A stretch of 64,000 bases of DNA, taken from the NCBI GenBank assembly GCA_041394845.1, contig JAWKHL010000002.1:124001-188000 (forward strand). Direction: 5' to 3'. The notes under the pieces were generated by a model, which was not told the DNA's origin, did no database searches, and was given only the letters and a program-made list of their open reading frames with translations. A program made the position numbers and the translations under genes. Position 1 is the first letter of the stretch, and each line of letters opens with the position of its first letter. Of the stretch, positions 35,362 to 44,982 are shown one piece after another. This stretch comes from JAHCHG01 sp041394845 (GTDB taxonomy: Bacteria; Acidobacteriota; Blastocatellia; Pyrinomonadales; Pyrinomonadaceae).

Positions 35362-35540
35362 GAAAAAATCCCGCATAAACGTGTCTTTCGCCGCAAGGGG
35401 CTTTGCTCGTATCCTCATTTTCGGGACCAAGGGGAAAAGCGTCTGAAAAAATTGCCGGAAAGGGCAGGGAGGAAAAACCCTTAAAATTTTTCCGCGCTTC
35501 AAATTTGGTCGGATTTTTTGAATTCTTTTCGGAGTTAAAT

Positions 35541-37382
35541 ATGTTGAAATTGTCCGGAATTTTAGTGCGCCGAATCGCTCCGGCGCTTTTGATCTTCCTT
35601 TTATCGGCCGGCATTATCCGCGCACAGAGCTCATCATTTACCTATCAGGGCAAACTAGTTGACAACAATTCGGCCGCCAACGGGACTTACGAGATGGAGT
35701 TTTCGCTTTTTGATTCTGCCGTCGGCGGAAATCAGATCAGCACCACCAATTCGATCAGCAATGTAACGGTCAGCAACGGCATTTTTACGGTTCGTTTGAC
35801 GTTCGGCATTCTGGCTTTTGACGGAAATCCGCGTTTTCTTGAGATCGGCGTCCGGCCGGCCGGGAGTCCGAACCCGTTTACGGTTCTGGCTCCGCGTCAG
35901 TCGGTTCTGAGCACGCCGTATGCGGTCCGTTCGCTTTTCGCCGGAACGGCCGATCTGGCCGCCGATTCCAACCAACTCGGCGGGATCGATGCCGGACAAT
36001 ATGTGCAAACCAATGATTCGCGCCTCAGCGATGCCCGCAATCCTTTGCCCGGAAGCGCCAATTACATTCAAAATACGACGCTCCAGCAATCGGCCTCGAA
36101 TTTCAATGTCAGCGGAAACGGAACTCTCGGGGGAACCCTGTCGGCCAATGCGGTCAATTCCGCGACGCAGTTCAACATCGCCGGAAGCCGCGTTTTGGGC
36201 ATCGGCGGGTCGAACAACATTTTCGCCGGAACCGGCGCCGGGACCAACAACACGACCGGCAACGGCAACGCTTTTTTCGGCCGCCTGGCCGGAACCAACA
36301 ACACGACCGGGATCAATAACGCGTTTTTCGGTTTCAACGCCGGAAGCGCCAACAACGGCGGCGGGGCCAATACTTTTATCGGCGTCAACGCCGGCACGGC
36401 CAATGTCGGAAGCAGCAACAACACCTTTATCGGGGCCAACGCCGGAAACACGAATCTGACCAGCAACGGCAACACTTATCTGGGCGCCAATTCGGACGGC
36501 GGACTCTTGGTTACGAACTCGGTCTCCATCGGGCAAAAGGCCTACGTCGGACAGAGCAACGCGCTGGTTTTGGGAAGCATCAACGGCGTCAACGGCGCGA
36601 CCGCCAGCACCGATATCGGAATCGGAACCAGCACGCCCTCCACAAGATTGCATATTAAAGACGACAACAATTCAGGCAATATCGCCGTTTTGATCGAAAG
36701 CTCCTTTGTCGGCGGGACCGGAATCGAGCTTCGCAACACGGCCTCCGGCGGAAAAGACTGGTTTATTTATTCCAATAACGGATCGAGTTCCTGTTGCACC
36801 CTTCATTTCGTCAACAGCACGGCCGGCGAGGTTTTTGGGCTTGGCACCGGCGGGGGAAGCAACGGCAACGGATTTGCCGTCGTGAACGGCGATTTTACCG
36901 CTGCGGGAACGGTTTCCGTCGGATTAATGACGAACGGGCAAAACACTTCCGTCTGCTGGAATTCGGTCAATAAATTCCTGGGCACCTGCTCGTCTTCGAT
37001 CCGTTACAAAACCGATTTACGGCCTTTTACCGGCGGTCTTTCTCTGGTCAATCAGCTCAACCCGTTCAGCTTTCGCTGGAAATCCGACGGCTCGCCCGAT
37101 CTGGGTTTCGTCGCCGAAGACGTCGCGGCGGTCGAACCTCTTTTGGCGACGACCAACGCCGACGGTCAGGTCGAAGGCGTCAAATACGACCGGATCTCCG
37201 CCGTTTTGGTCAACGCCATAAAGGAACAGCAAGCGCAGATCGAACAATTGCAAACCCGAATCGAACAACAGCAAAAACAGATCGCCGATCTGGAACGGCA
37301 GATCACCGTTGTGAAAAAGTCCAACCCCGTTCGGAAAACGAAATCCGGACGGATCAGAAAACGCTCAAATCGTCGCCGGTAA
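35541..37382 (+). CDS. Secreted tail-fibre-like protein with S74 self-cleaving chaperone domain
   Basis: A 613-aa protein. The ATG at 35541 has GGAG 7 bases upstream and gives a signal peptide (MLKLSGILVRRIAPALLIFLLSAG...AQ). After a globular N-terminal part come Asn/Thr/Gly-rich repeats such as TNNTTGNGNAFFGRLAG and NNTFIGANAG, then a stalk. The C-terminus is a peptidase S74-type intramolecular chaperone domain (SSIRYKTDLRPFTGG, LGFVAEDVAAVEPLL, DRISAVLVNAIKEQQ), ending in a coiled coil. Such proteins trimerise and cleave themselves. In Acidobacteria and other bacteria they are extracellular adhesin or fibre-like proteins rather than phage parts; no phage gene is near. Confidence 0.85.
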   Translation: MLKLSGILVRRIAPALLIFLLSAGIIRAQSSSFTYQGKLVDNNSAANGTYEMEFSLFDSAVGGNQISTTNSISNVTVSNGIFTVRLTFGILAFDGNPRFLEIGVRPAGSPNPFTVLAPRQSVLSTPYAVRSLFAGTADLAADSNQLGGIDAGQYVQTNDSRLSDARNPLPGSANYIQNTTLQQSASNFNVSGNGTLGGTLSANAVNSATQFNIAGSRVLGIGGSNNIFAGTGAGTNNTTGNGNAFFGRLAGTNNTTGINNAFFGFNAGSANNGGGANTFIGVNAGTANVGSSNNTFIGANAGNTNLTSNGNTYLGANSDGGLLVTNSVSIGQKAYVGQSNALVLGSINGVNGATASTDIGIGTSTPSTRLHIKDDNNSGNIAVLIESSFVGGTGIELRNTASGGKDWFIYSNNGSSSCCTLHFVNSTAGEVFGLGTGGGSNGNGFAVVNGDFTAAGTVSVGLMTNGQNTSVCWNSVNKFLGTCSSSIRYKTDLRPFTGGLSLVNQLNPFSFRWKSDGSPDLGFVAEDVAAVEPLLATTNADGQVEGVKYDRISAVLVNAIKEQQAQIEQLQTRIEQQQKQIADLERQITVVKKSNPVRKTKSGRIRKRSNRRR

Positions 37383-37406
37383 AATTATCGGGATCGGGAA
37401 AATGAA

Positions 37407-37928
37407 ATGATAAATAATTCGAAACGTTTTTTGGCGGTTTTCATCTCGACTTGCTTCGCCGTTTTGGGCTGGCAGAACGCGCCGGCTCAATCCGGCGGCG
37501 CCTATCAGATCACGCAGTCGGTGATAACGGGCGGCGATAAAAGTTCGGGCGGAGTTTTTGAGGTCGAGGAAACCTCGGGACAATTTGTGGCCGGCGGATT
37601 CATGCAGACTTCGCCCTTTTCGGTTTACAGCGGTTTTTGGTCCCCGCCGGATCTGGCTCCGACGGCCGCCATGGTGAAAATCGGCGGCCGTGTCAGAAGG
37701 GCGAACGGGCAGGGCATCGGAAACTCAATCGTGATTTTAACGACCTCCACCGGCGTCCGGCGGACATCTCGCTCAAATCCCTTCGGATATTACGGTTTTG
37801 CGGATGTTGAGGTCGGTGAAACTTACATTTTGAGCGTTTTCAGCAGAGAGGTCGTTTTCCGCAATCCGATTCAGACCTTGATCGTCACGGGCGAGACTGG
37901 CGATATTGATTTCGTTTCCGAAAATTAA
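37407..37928 (+). CDS. Secreted protein with carboxypeptidase-regulatory-like domain
   Basis: A 173-aa protein with a probable signal peptide (residues 1-25, KRFLAVFISTCFAVLGWQNAPAQ). The middle has glycine-rich beta segments, and residues 85-165 (KIGGRVRRANGQGIGNSIVILTTSTG) match a carboxypeptidase-regulatory-like (Ig-like) beta-sandwich, which is common in Acidobacteria surface proteins. It follows the S74-domain gene by 24 bases and probably shares its transcript. Function unknown; a surface-presented or accessory role is inferred. Confidence 0.72.
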   Translation: MINNSKRFLAVFISTCFAVLGWQNAPAQSGGAYQITQSVITGGDKSSGGVFEVEETSGQFVAGGFMQTSPFSVYSGFWSPPDLAPTAAMVKIGGRVRRANGQGIGNSIVILTTSTGVRRTSRSNPFGYYGFADVEVGETYILSVFSREVVFRNPIQTLIVTGETGDIDFVSEN

Positions 37929-38047
37929 GCCGCCCTTCGTTTCGGCCCGGTTTGGATTGTTCCCCGCTTTCCTGTGCGTCGCCTGAAGAAAAAACGGAGA
38001 ATCGATCCCGCCTTGTGCTTATCGGTTTAATGCATAGAATATAAGTC

Positions 38048-40252
38048 ATGAAAAATGGCGACCGGATCTCAGCAAACTTACTGAAACTTATTAAACCCCA
38101 TTTACTTTTCCCGGCTTTTCTGCTTTTGTTTTTGCCGGTTCAGGCGGCGATCGGCGAACTCGCGCGGTGGGAGAGGCAGGCAAAAAACGTGTCGATCGTG
38201 CGCGACGATTGGGGGATCGCCCACGTTACCGGTAAAACGGACGCCGATGCCGTGTTCGGGATGATCTACGCTCAGGCCGAAGATGATTTCAACCGCATCG
38301 AGGTCAATTATCTGAACGCGATGGGACGGTTGGCCGAGGCCGAGGGCGAGTCGGCCGTCTGGCGCGATCTGCGGATGAAGATCTTTATTGAGCCGAATGT
38401 TTTGAAGAAGGACTTCGAGAAGAGTCCCGCTTGGCTCAAAAAACTGATGACGGCCTGGGCGGACGGTCTGAATTTCTATCTGGCCAAACATCCCGAGGTC
38501 AAACCCCGCGTCATCAAACGGTTCGAGCCGTGGATGGCCCTGTCGTTTACCGAGGGCAGTATCGGCGGCGACATCGAGACCATCAATCTTCGCCGATTGG
38601 AGGCTTTTTATGAAGGAGAAACGGTCGCAAGTTGGGAGAAACCCTTCGATCCTTTGGCCGAACCGAGCGGTTCGAACGGGATCGCCATCGCTCCGAAAAA
38701 TACGGAGGACGGCAACGCTCTCCTGCTGATCAATCCGCACACTTCGTTCTTTTTCCGTTCGGAACTTCAGATGACCAGCGACGAAGGTCTCAGCGCTTAC
38801 GGGGCCGTAACCTGGGGCCAGATCTTCATCTATCAGGGATTCAACGAACGGGTCGGATGGATGCACACGTCGAGCCAGGTCGATGCCATCGACCTGTGGC
38901 GCGAGAAGGTCATTGAAAAAGGCGATAAATTTGTCTACAAGTTCGGCAAAAAGGAACTGCCTTTGATGACTTCGACCGTCACGGTGCCTTACAAAACGGC
39001 GGACAAGATGGCCGAAAGGACTTTCACGGTTTACCGGACGCATCACGGGCCGATCATCGGAAAGGACGAGGAGACCGGAGACTGGATCAGCGTCGGGCTG
39101 ATGAACGAACCGGTCAAGGCGCTGACCCAGTCTTATTCGCGGACGAAAGCGAAGAACTACAAGGAGTTCCGGCAAACGATGGAACTTCATACCAATTCTT
39201 CGAACGCCACGATCTACGCCGACGCCGACGGCAACATCGCCTATTTTCACGGCAATTTCATTCCCCGGCGCGATCCCAAATTCGACTGGACGCGACCGGT
39301 TGACGGGAGCGATCCGGACAGCGACTGGAAGGGATTGCTGACGCTGGAAGAATCGCCGAATCTCCTCAATCCGGAAACCGGCTGGCTTTATAACAGCAAC
39401 AACTGGCCGTGGTCGGCCGCCGGTCCGAGCAGTCTCAAGCAGTCCGATTTCCCGAAATACGTCGATAACGGGACCGAGCTGGCGCGCGGGCTTCATGCCA
39501 TCAAATTATTGGAAAACAGAAAGGATTTCACGCTCGAAAAATTGCGCGAGGCGGCGTATGACAGTTATCTGCCGTGGTTTGAAAAAACCGTCCCGGCTCT
39601 GATCGTCGCCTGGGACAAGGCTCCGGCGGGCGACCCTTTGAGGGCGAAACTGGCCGATCAGATCGGCGTTCTGCGGAAATGGGATCTCCGTTGGTCGGAG
39701 GATTCGGTCGCCACCTCGCTGGCCGTTTTCTGGGGCGGGGAAATCCTTCGCACAACCAGATCGACCCGTGGCGTAACGTCGTATGACAACGTCGCGGCGA
39801 ACGCGACGCCGGTTCAGATGCTGGAGGCGCTGATGCGGGCTTCGGACAAACTGACGGAGGATTTCGGAACCTGGCGCAAACCTTGGGGCGAGATCAATCG
39901 CTTCCAACGCCTGACCGGCGACATCGATCATCCGTTCGATGATGATGCGCCGAGCATTCCGGTCGGGTTCACTTCGGGGAACTGGGGCTCGCTGGCCGCT
40001 TTCGGCGCGGGACCGAAGGCCGGCACCAAAAAGTGGTACGGGACGAGCGGCAACAGTTTTGTGGCCGTGGTCGAGTTCGGCAAAAAGGTGAAGGCCGTTG
40101 CCGTAACCGCCGGGGGCGAAAGCGGCGACCCGAAGTCCCCGCATTTCAACGATCAGGCTCTCCGCTACAGCAAAGGCGATCTTCGCGAGGTTTATTTTTA
40201 TCCCGGGCAGCTAAAAGGACACACGGAACGCACCTACCGGCCGGGGAAATAA
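38048..40252 (+). CDS. Penicillin acylase family (S45) protein
   Basis: A 734-aa secreted N-terminal-nucleophile hydrolase. Signal peptide at residues 1-36 approximately. Autoproteolytic processing is expected before the Ser in AEPSGSNGIAIAPKNT near residue 209, which becomes the N-terminal nucleophile of the beta chain; HTSSQVDAIDLW and NNSSNATIYADADGNI-like segments belong to the beta chain. Natural substrates of such enzymes include acyl-homoserine lactones, N-acyl amino acids or peptides; the substrate here is unknown. It stands alone between the secreted-protein pair and a TauD-like gene. Confidence 0.85.
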   Translation: MKNGDRISANLLKLIKPHLLFPAFLLLFLPVQAAIGELARWERQAKNVSIVRDDWGIAHVTGKTDADAVFGMIYAQAEDDFNRIEVNYLNAMGRLAEAEGESAVWRDLRMKIFIEPNVLKKDFEKSPAWLKKLMTAWADGLNFYLAKHPEVKPRVIKRFEPWMALSFTEGSIGGDIETINLRRLEAFYEGETVASWEKPFDPLAEPSGSNGIAIAPKNTEDGNALLLINPHTSFFFRSELQMTSDEGLSAYGAVTWGQIFIYQGFNERVGWMHTSSQVDAIDLWREKVIEKGDKFVYKFGKKELPLMTSTVTVPYKTADKMAERTFTVYRTHHGPIIGKDEETGDWISVGLMNEPVKALTQSYSRTKAKNYKEFRQTMELHTNSSNATIYADADGNIAYFHGNFIPRRDPKFDWTRPVDGSDPDSDWKGLLTLEESPNLLNPETGWLYNSNNWPWSAAGPSSLKQSDFPKYVDNGTELARGLHAIKLLENRKDFTLEKLREAAYDSYLPWFEKTVPALIVAWDKAPAGDPLRAKLADQIGVLRKWDLRWSEDSVATSLAVFWGGEILRTTRSTRGVTSYDNVAANATPVQMLEALMRASDKLTEDFGTWRKPWGEINRFQRLTGDIDHPFDDDAPSIPVGFTSGNWGSLAAFGAGPKAGTKKWYGTSGNSFVAVVEFGKKVKAVAVTAGGESGDPKSPHFNDQALRYSKGDLREVYFYPGQLKGHTERTYRPGK

Positions 40253-40303
40253 ACGGTCTGGAGAGGTTTACAGGGCCTTTTTCTTTACAAATCAAACCGG
40301 AAA

Positions 40304-41344
40304 ATGAATATCTCATCCGATTTACCCGAAAGAATCGAAATTCCGGCGGCCTGGATCGGAGAGGACATTCGCCGCGAGCCGAATCGTTGGCGGTGGAGTT
40401 TGGCGGAAGCGGAAATCGCTGAACTTGAACGATCCGCCCGCGAATTCCTCGCCGGCGGGGAAGATCTGCTTTATCTGACCCCGGAAAAATTTCCCCTTCC
40501 GGCTTTGCAAAAGAAACTTCACGCCTTGCGCGACGCGCTGATCCGGGGCATGGGTTTTGAAGTCATCCGGGGAATCCCGGTCGAACGGCTCGGCGAAAAA
40601 TTGTCGTCGATCATCTTTTTCGGAATCGGCTCTCACATCGGCCGGGCCCGTTCGCAAAATGCCGGAGGAGATTTTCTGGGTCATGTCCGCGACGTCGGTG
40701 CCGACAGTCGCGATCCGAACACAAGGATCTATCAGACCAGCGAGCGCCAGACTTTTCACACCGATTCGGCGGACGTGGTCGGTCTGCTTTGTCTGAAAGA
40801 AGCACGCCGGGGCGGTCGTTCACTGCTGGTCAGCGCCGCCACCGTTTACAACGAATTCCGCCGACTGCGGCCCGATCTGCTCGACTGTTTATTTGACGCC
40901 ATCGCCACCGACCGGCGCGGAGAAGTTCGCGAGGGCGAAAAGCCGTTTTTTACCATTCCGGTCTTCAGTTGGCACGCTGGGTTTCTGACCGTCATGTATC
41001 AGCGCCAGTACATCGATTCGGCCCGGCGTTTTCCCGAAGCCCCGAAACTTACCGCCCGCCATATCGAAGCGCTCGATCTGTTCGACAAACTGACCGACGA
41101 TCCGCGGCTTCATTTCAGCATGCGGCTTCGGCCCGGCGATATGCAGTTCGTTTATAACCACAATCTTCTGCACGACCGGACGAGTTTCACCGACTGGCCG
41201 GAACCCGAACGAAAAAGGCACCTTTTGCGTCTGTGGCTTTCGGTGCCGGACGACAGGCCTCTGCCGGAGTGTTTTCGACAAAGATACGGAAGCATCGAGA
41301 TCGGCGACCGCGGCGGGGTCGCGATCGGAAAAGTTGAGAGGTAG
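40304..41344 (+). CDS. TauD/TfdA-family Fe(II)/2-oxoglutarate-dependent oxygenase
   Basis: A 346-aa non-haem iron oxygenase. The 2-His-1-Asp iron triad is visible: HTD in TFHTDSADVVGLLCL near residue 150 and the distal His in MQFVYNHNLLHDRTSF near 290, with the arginine (KRHLLRLWL) that would bind 2-oxoglutarate after it. Substrate unknown. It starts 51 bp after the penicillin-acylase family gene and points the same way, so the two could be an operon. Confidence 0.85.
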   Translation: MNISSDLPERIEIPAAWIGEDIRREPNRWRWSLAEAEIAELERSAREFLAGGEDLLYLTPEKFPLPALQKKLHALRDALIRGMGFEVIRGIPVERLGEKLSSIIFFGIGSHIGRARSQNAGGDFLGHVRDVGADSRDPNTRIYQTSERQTFHTDSADVVGLLCLKEARRGGRSLLVSAATVYNEFRRLRPDLLDCLFDAIATDRRGEVREGEKPFFTIPVFSWHAGFLTVMYQRQYIDSARRFPEAPKLTARHIEALDLFDKLTDDPRLHFSMRLRPGDMQFVYNHNLLHDRTSFTDWPEPERKRHLLRLWLSVPDDRPLPECFRQRYGSIEIGDRGGVAIGKVER

Positions 41345-41433
41345 TTTTCCCGTTCGAAATGCGCGGATGAGAGTTCGGAAAGGCGAAAGAATAAGATGCC
41401 CGCTTTGATCAACGAATCCACAGACCTCTTGTT

Positions 41434-42900
41434 TCAGCCGGTCGTCGTTTCGATGTCAACTTTGATGTTTCGCCATTTGCCTTGATTGAATTTCCACACG
41501 CTGAGGGCGCATCGGGTGAGGTGTCCGGCCAGGATCGCCAGCCAGATATGATGCGGTTCGAGGGTGCTCAATTGCCGGATCACGAAACAGATGCCGAGCG
41601 GGATGATGACCTGCGAGATGATCGAGATAAACAGCGGGCTTCGGGTGTCGCCGGTTCCTTGCAAGCCTCCGGTGTAGGTCAGCGCCACCGAAACGAACAG
41701 GCCGGAAAGGCTCAGGATGCGCAAAAGGTGAACGCCAATTTCAACGACCGCCGGGTCGGTCATCCCGAAAACGGCGAGCAGTTTTTGCGGGAAAAAAAGA
41801 AAGAAGAAACCGACAAATGCCGCCCCGGCCAGGCCGAAACGGGCCGCCACATGAACGGCGGAACTCGACCGTTCGGGCTGTCCGGCCCCGAGATTCTGTC
41901 CGGCCACGGCCGCCGCCGCGCCCATCAAACCGACCGAAGTCCAGGTGATCAGCGAAAAAAGCTGGACGTAGGAAACGGCATAAACCGCCTGAGCGGCCGC
42001 GCTTTGGGCCAATGAGCCGACAAAAGAAAGCAGAAGAACGCCGCCGATGTTCATCGCGATTCCCTGAATACCGGCCGGGAGTCCGAACTTGAAAAGCTTT
42101 CTGATTACGTTAAAATCGGGCGCGTAGCCGTATTTTTGCCGGAGCGAGACGACCCAGCGGCGGTTCCATAAATTCCAGAAAGCGAAAACGGCGATCAAAC
42201 CCGAAGCGAGGCAGGTTCCCATCGCCGCGCCTTTGGTTCCGAACGCCGGGATCGGTCCGACCCCGCCGATCAGAATGATGTTGAAGATCAGATTGAGAAC
42301 GGTCATGGCGATGCCGAGGATCATCGGGGTTTTGGCGTCGCCGGCTGAACGCAACGCCCCGCTGAGCATAAAAAATATCATCATCCCGATGCTGAAAAGG
42401 AACATGATCCGCAGGTAGGGCAGGGCTTCGGCTCTGACTCCCGCCTCGGCGTTGACCAGATTAAGTAACCACGGCGAGGCGAAATATCCGACCGGGGCGA
42501 TTATCCCGAGCGCGAGAAAGACGGCCGTCAGGAAGGCCTGATAAAATGTGCGGTCAACCTTTTCCTCTTCGCCCGCACCGGCAAAACGGGCTATCAAAAT
42601 GCTCATTCCGGTAAAGATCGAAGCGACGAAAACGACGACGACCAGAAAGATCTGCCAGCTCACACCGATGGCGGCATTGCCCTTGAAACCGACGACGTTA
42701 CCGACGACCACATGATCGACCATTCCTTGCAGTCCGCCGAAAACATTGGTCAGCATCGTCGGCCAGGCCAGTTTCCAGACGGCCCGGCCGAGCGGTCCTT
42801 CGACGATCGAACGGTCGTATCGGGAATTGACGGTCTTTGTCCCGGCATCAGCGACATCTTCTTTGGTTTCTAAGGCTTTGGCGGCGGCGGAATCTTTCAT
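41434..42900 (-). CDS. MATE-family multidrug/organic ion transporter
   Basis: A 488-aa inner-membrane protein with about 12 hydrophobic segments. The ATG at 42900 fits (GAGAG upstream, MKDSAAAKAL). The MATE pattern is visible in GPLGRAVWKLAWPTMLTNVFGGLQGMVDHVVVG and IAVFAFWNLWNRRW..., and two related halves of about 220 residues. Its position at the end of the pectin operon suggests export of a product or toxic intermediate, or simple co-location. It is the last gene of the minus-strand series starting at 53840. Confidence 0.9.
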   Translation of the reverse strand: MKDSAAAKALETKEDVADAGTKTVNSRYDRSIVEGPLGRAVWKLAWPTMLTNVFGGLQGMVDHVVVGNVVGFKGNAAIGVSWQIFLVVVVFVASIFTGMSILIARFAGAGEEEKVDRTFYQAFLTAVFLALGIIAPVGYFASPWLLNLVNAEAGVRAEALPYLRIMFLFSIGMMIFFMLSGALRSAGDAKTPMILGIAMTVLNLIFNIILIGGVGPIPAFGTKGAAMGTCLASGLIAVFAFWNLWNRRWVVSLRQKYGYAPDFNVIRKLFKFGLPAGIQGIAMNIGGVLLLSFVGSLAQSAAAQAVYAVSYVQLFSLITWTSVGLMGAAAAVAGQNLGAGQPERSSSAVHVAARFGLAGAAFVGFFFLFFPQKLLAVFGMTDPAVVEIGVHLLRILSLSGLFVSVALTYTGGLQGTGDTRSPLFISIISQVIIPLGICFVIRQLSTLEPHHIWLAILAGHLTRCALSVWKFNQGKWRNIKVDIETTTG

Positions 42901-42994
42901 CGCATACTCTCGATTTTGGGATTGAACTGTAAGTATATCCGACTCCCCGACAAACGTCATACCTGAGAGTCGGCTTTTAGAAAACAGTCCGCGC

Positions 42995-44965
42995 CTAAAA
43001 ATGAAGAGGGTCGGTTTTGATTGAAGGTCTCGGCGGTTTCTTCATCCCTTCGCCGATAAAAAAGGAGGTGTGCGGCGGTTGGTTGTAACCGACATTTTGC
43101 CAGGCGATCGACAGACGATATTGCGGGTCGTGCATGAAGGTGTAGAAACGCCGGTCGGTCGGGATGGTAGTCGTAAAAATCCTAAGTTCGCGGTTATTCG
43201 AAGTGCGGAAAATGACCTCTTCGCGCCAATCGCCGAAAATGTCCGCGCTCAAAACCGGAGTCGCCTTCGAACCGTTGTTGGACAGACAGCCTTCGGCCGT
43301 AAAAATGCGCTCCAGAGTTTCTTTTTCCCAGTTCCATTTGAAGATCGTGTTGCGGTCGAGCAGTTCGCTCAAAACGTCGCCGTCCCAGAAAATTCCGAAA
43401 TTGCACGAACGCGGCATGTTTTCGGTGATGACTTCGCCTTTGGCGCTGAAAAGCCCGCGAACCCCGGCTCCGAAAACCCACGATTCGAAACCGGGATGGC
43501 GCGGGTCGATGTCGAGCGAAAGCCCGCGTCCCGGCCCCTCGCCGTCGGGGCCGGCCTTGATGGACGGTTTTTTCCAAAGAATCTCTCCCGTTCGCGCATC
43601 GCGGAAATGGGCTCCCGCATCATCAAATCTTTCCTGAATATCGAAGACTTCAAGGCCTGGCCGGCTCGGGTCGAGATCCGACAGGTGAAGCGCATCGCCG
43701 TGTCCCAGTCCGGTCGAATAAAGCCCTTTTCCGTCATCGTCCACGACCATCGCGCCGAAAACTATCTCGTCCCGCCCGTCGCCGTCAACGTCGCCGACGC
43801 TCAGGTTATGATTCCCCTGTCCGCGAAATTTTCTGTTTTCTTCGGATGAATCGCTGTCGAACGTCCAGCGCCGGACGAGTTTTTTACCCAGAAAATCCCA
43901 GGCCGTGATGACCGTCCGGGTGTAATAGCCGCGCGACATGATCAAGCTCGGTCGCCGCCCGTCGAGATAAGCCGCGGCCGCCAGAAAACGGTCGGCCCGG
44001 TTGCCGTAGCCATCGCCCCAGATGGCGTTCAGTTCCTCTCCGGTCGGATTCAATTTGGCCGGATGCCGGGGCGGAATAAAATCGGTCGTAAAGATCTCGG
44101 CTCCGGTCAAACCGTCAAAAACGGTCAGATATTCGGGACCGGAAAGGATTTTCCCGGTGACGTCTTGCCGCCGCCCGCCGCCTTCGGGGCGGTCAACCTC
44201 GACGATGGTTCCCTCCGGCGCGCGCCAGTCGGCCGCGGGGTCGCCGATGATCTTGCCCCGGCCGTCAATTGTTCCGTCGGCGGTTTTGCAGGCCAATTCG
44301 GCCCGGCCGTCGCCGTCCAGATCGTAGACTATAAACTGCGTATAATGAGCGCCTTCGCGGATGTTTTTGCCGAGATTGATCGTCCACAAAAGGGTCCCGT
44401 CCAGTTTGTAAGCTTGCAAAACAGGCTCGGTCGTCAAACCCGCCGATCCGTTGTCGCGGCCGCGTCCCGCCTGATGAAGAACGATCTCGTAATCTCCGTC
44501 GCCGTCCAGATCTCCGACCGAAGCGTCGTTCGGCGCGTAGCCTTCGGGCGTTTGCAGTGGAATCGACAGATATTGCCGGACTTCGGAATTGGCCGCCAAA
44601 ATGAATTTCGGACTTTTTTCATTTTGCTCTTTTTTTCCCAAAACGGGGCGGACAAAATAGGAGTTGGCCTTTTTCAGATCCGCTTTTTCATCGATGAAAA
44701 ACGTCACGTCGTCGATCGGCTTTTCGTTCAGGCGCAAAATTTTTCCGTCCGATTCCCGGTAAAGATTAAAAGCTATCCGGTCGGGATCGGTGCCGAGCAT
44801 TCGCCATGAAATGAAGACCTTGCCGTCTCCCTGATTGATCGCAACGACGCCGCGGCTCAGTTTTTCCATCTGCCGCAAAACGGGTTTTTTGGCCATCATT
44901 TTTGTGGCCAAAAGGATTGCCAAAACGAACAGTGCAAGGGACAATAACTTCCGGTTTAATTTCAT
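42995..44965 (-). CDS. Rhamnogalacturonan lyase, polysaccharide lyase family 11
   Basis: A 656-aa secreted lyase that cleaves the alpha-1,4 bond between rhamnose and galacturonate in rhamnogalacturonan I by beta-elimination. Signal peptide at residues 1-24 (LLSLALFVLAILLATKMMAKK). The eight-bladed PL11 propeller is shown by repeated Asp-rich metal loops: DLDGDGDYEIVLHQAG, DLDGDGRAELACKTADG, DVDGDGRDEIVFGAMV and others. Length matches YesW-type enzymes. It is the gene after the aldo/keto reductase in the same operon. Confidence 0.92.
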   Translation of the reverse strand: MKLNRKLLSLALFVLAILLATKMMAKKPVLRQMEKLSRGVVAINQGDGKVFISWRMLGTDPDRIAFNLYRESDGKILRLNEKPIDDVTFFIDEKADLKKANSYFVRPVLGKKEQNEKSPKFILAANSEVRQYLSIPLQTPEGYAPNDASVGDLDGDGDYEIVLHQAGRGRDNGSAGLTTEPVLQAYKLDGTLLWTINLGKNIREGAHYTQFIVYDLDGDGRAELACKTADGTIDGRGKIIGDPAADWRAPEGTIVEVDRPEGGGRRQDVTGKILSGPEYLTVFDGLTGAEIFTTDFIPPRHPAKLNPTGEELNAIWGDGYGNRADRFLAAAAYLDGRRPSLIMSRGYYTRTVITAWDFLGKKLVRRWTFDSDSSEENRKFRGQGNHNLSVGDVDGDGRDEIVFGAMVVDDDGKGLYSTGLGHGDALHLSDLDPSRPGLEVFDIQERFDDAGAHFRDARTGEILWKKPSIKAGPDGEGPGRGLSLDIDPRHPGFESWVFGAGVRGLFSAKGEVITENMPRSCNFGIFWDGDVLSELLDRNTIFKWNWEKETLERIFTAEGCLSNNGSKATPVLSADIFGDWREEVIFRTSNNRELRIFTTTIPTDRRFYTFMHDPQYRLSIAWQNVGYNQPPHTSFFIGEGMKKPPRPSIKTDPLHF

Positions 44966-44982
44966 TTTCTAAAACCTTCGAT

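Noticed and set aside
38102..39496. Long minus-strand frame opposite the penicillin-acylase gene
   Set aside because: Antisense shadow of a GC-rich gene; the plus-strand protein has the family motifs.
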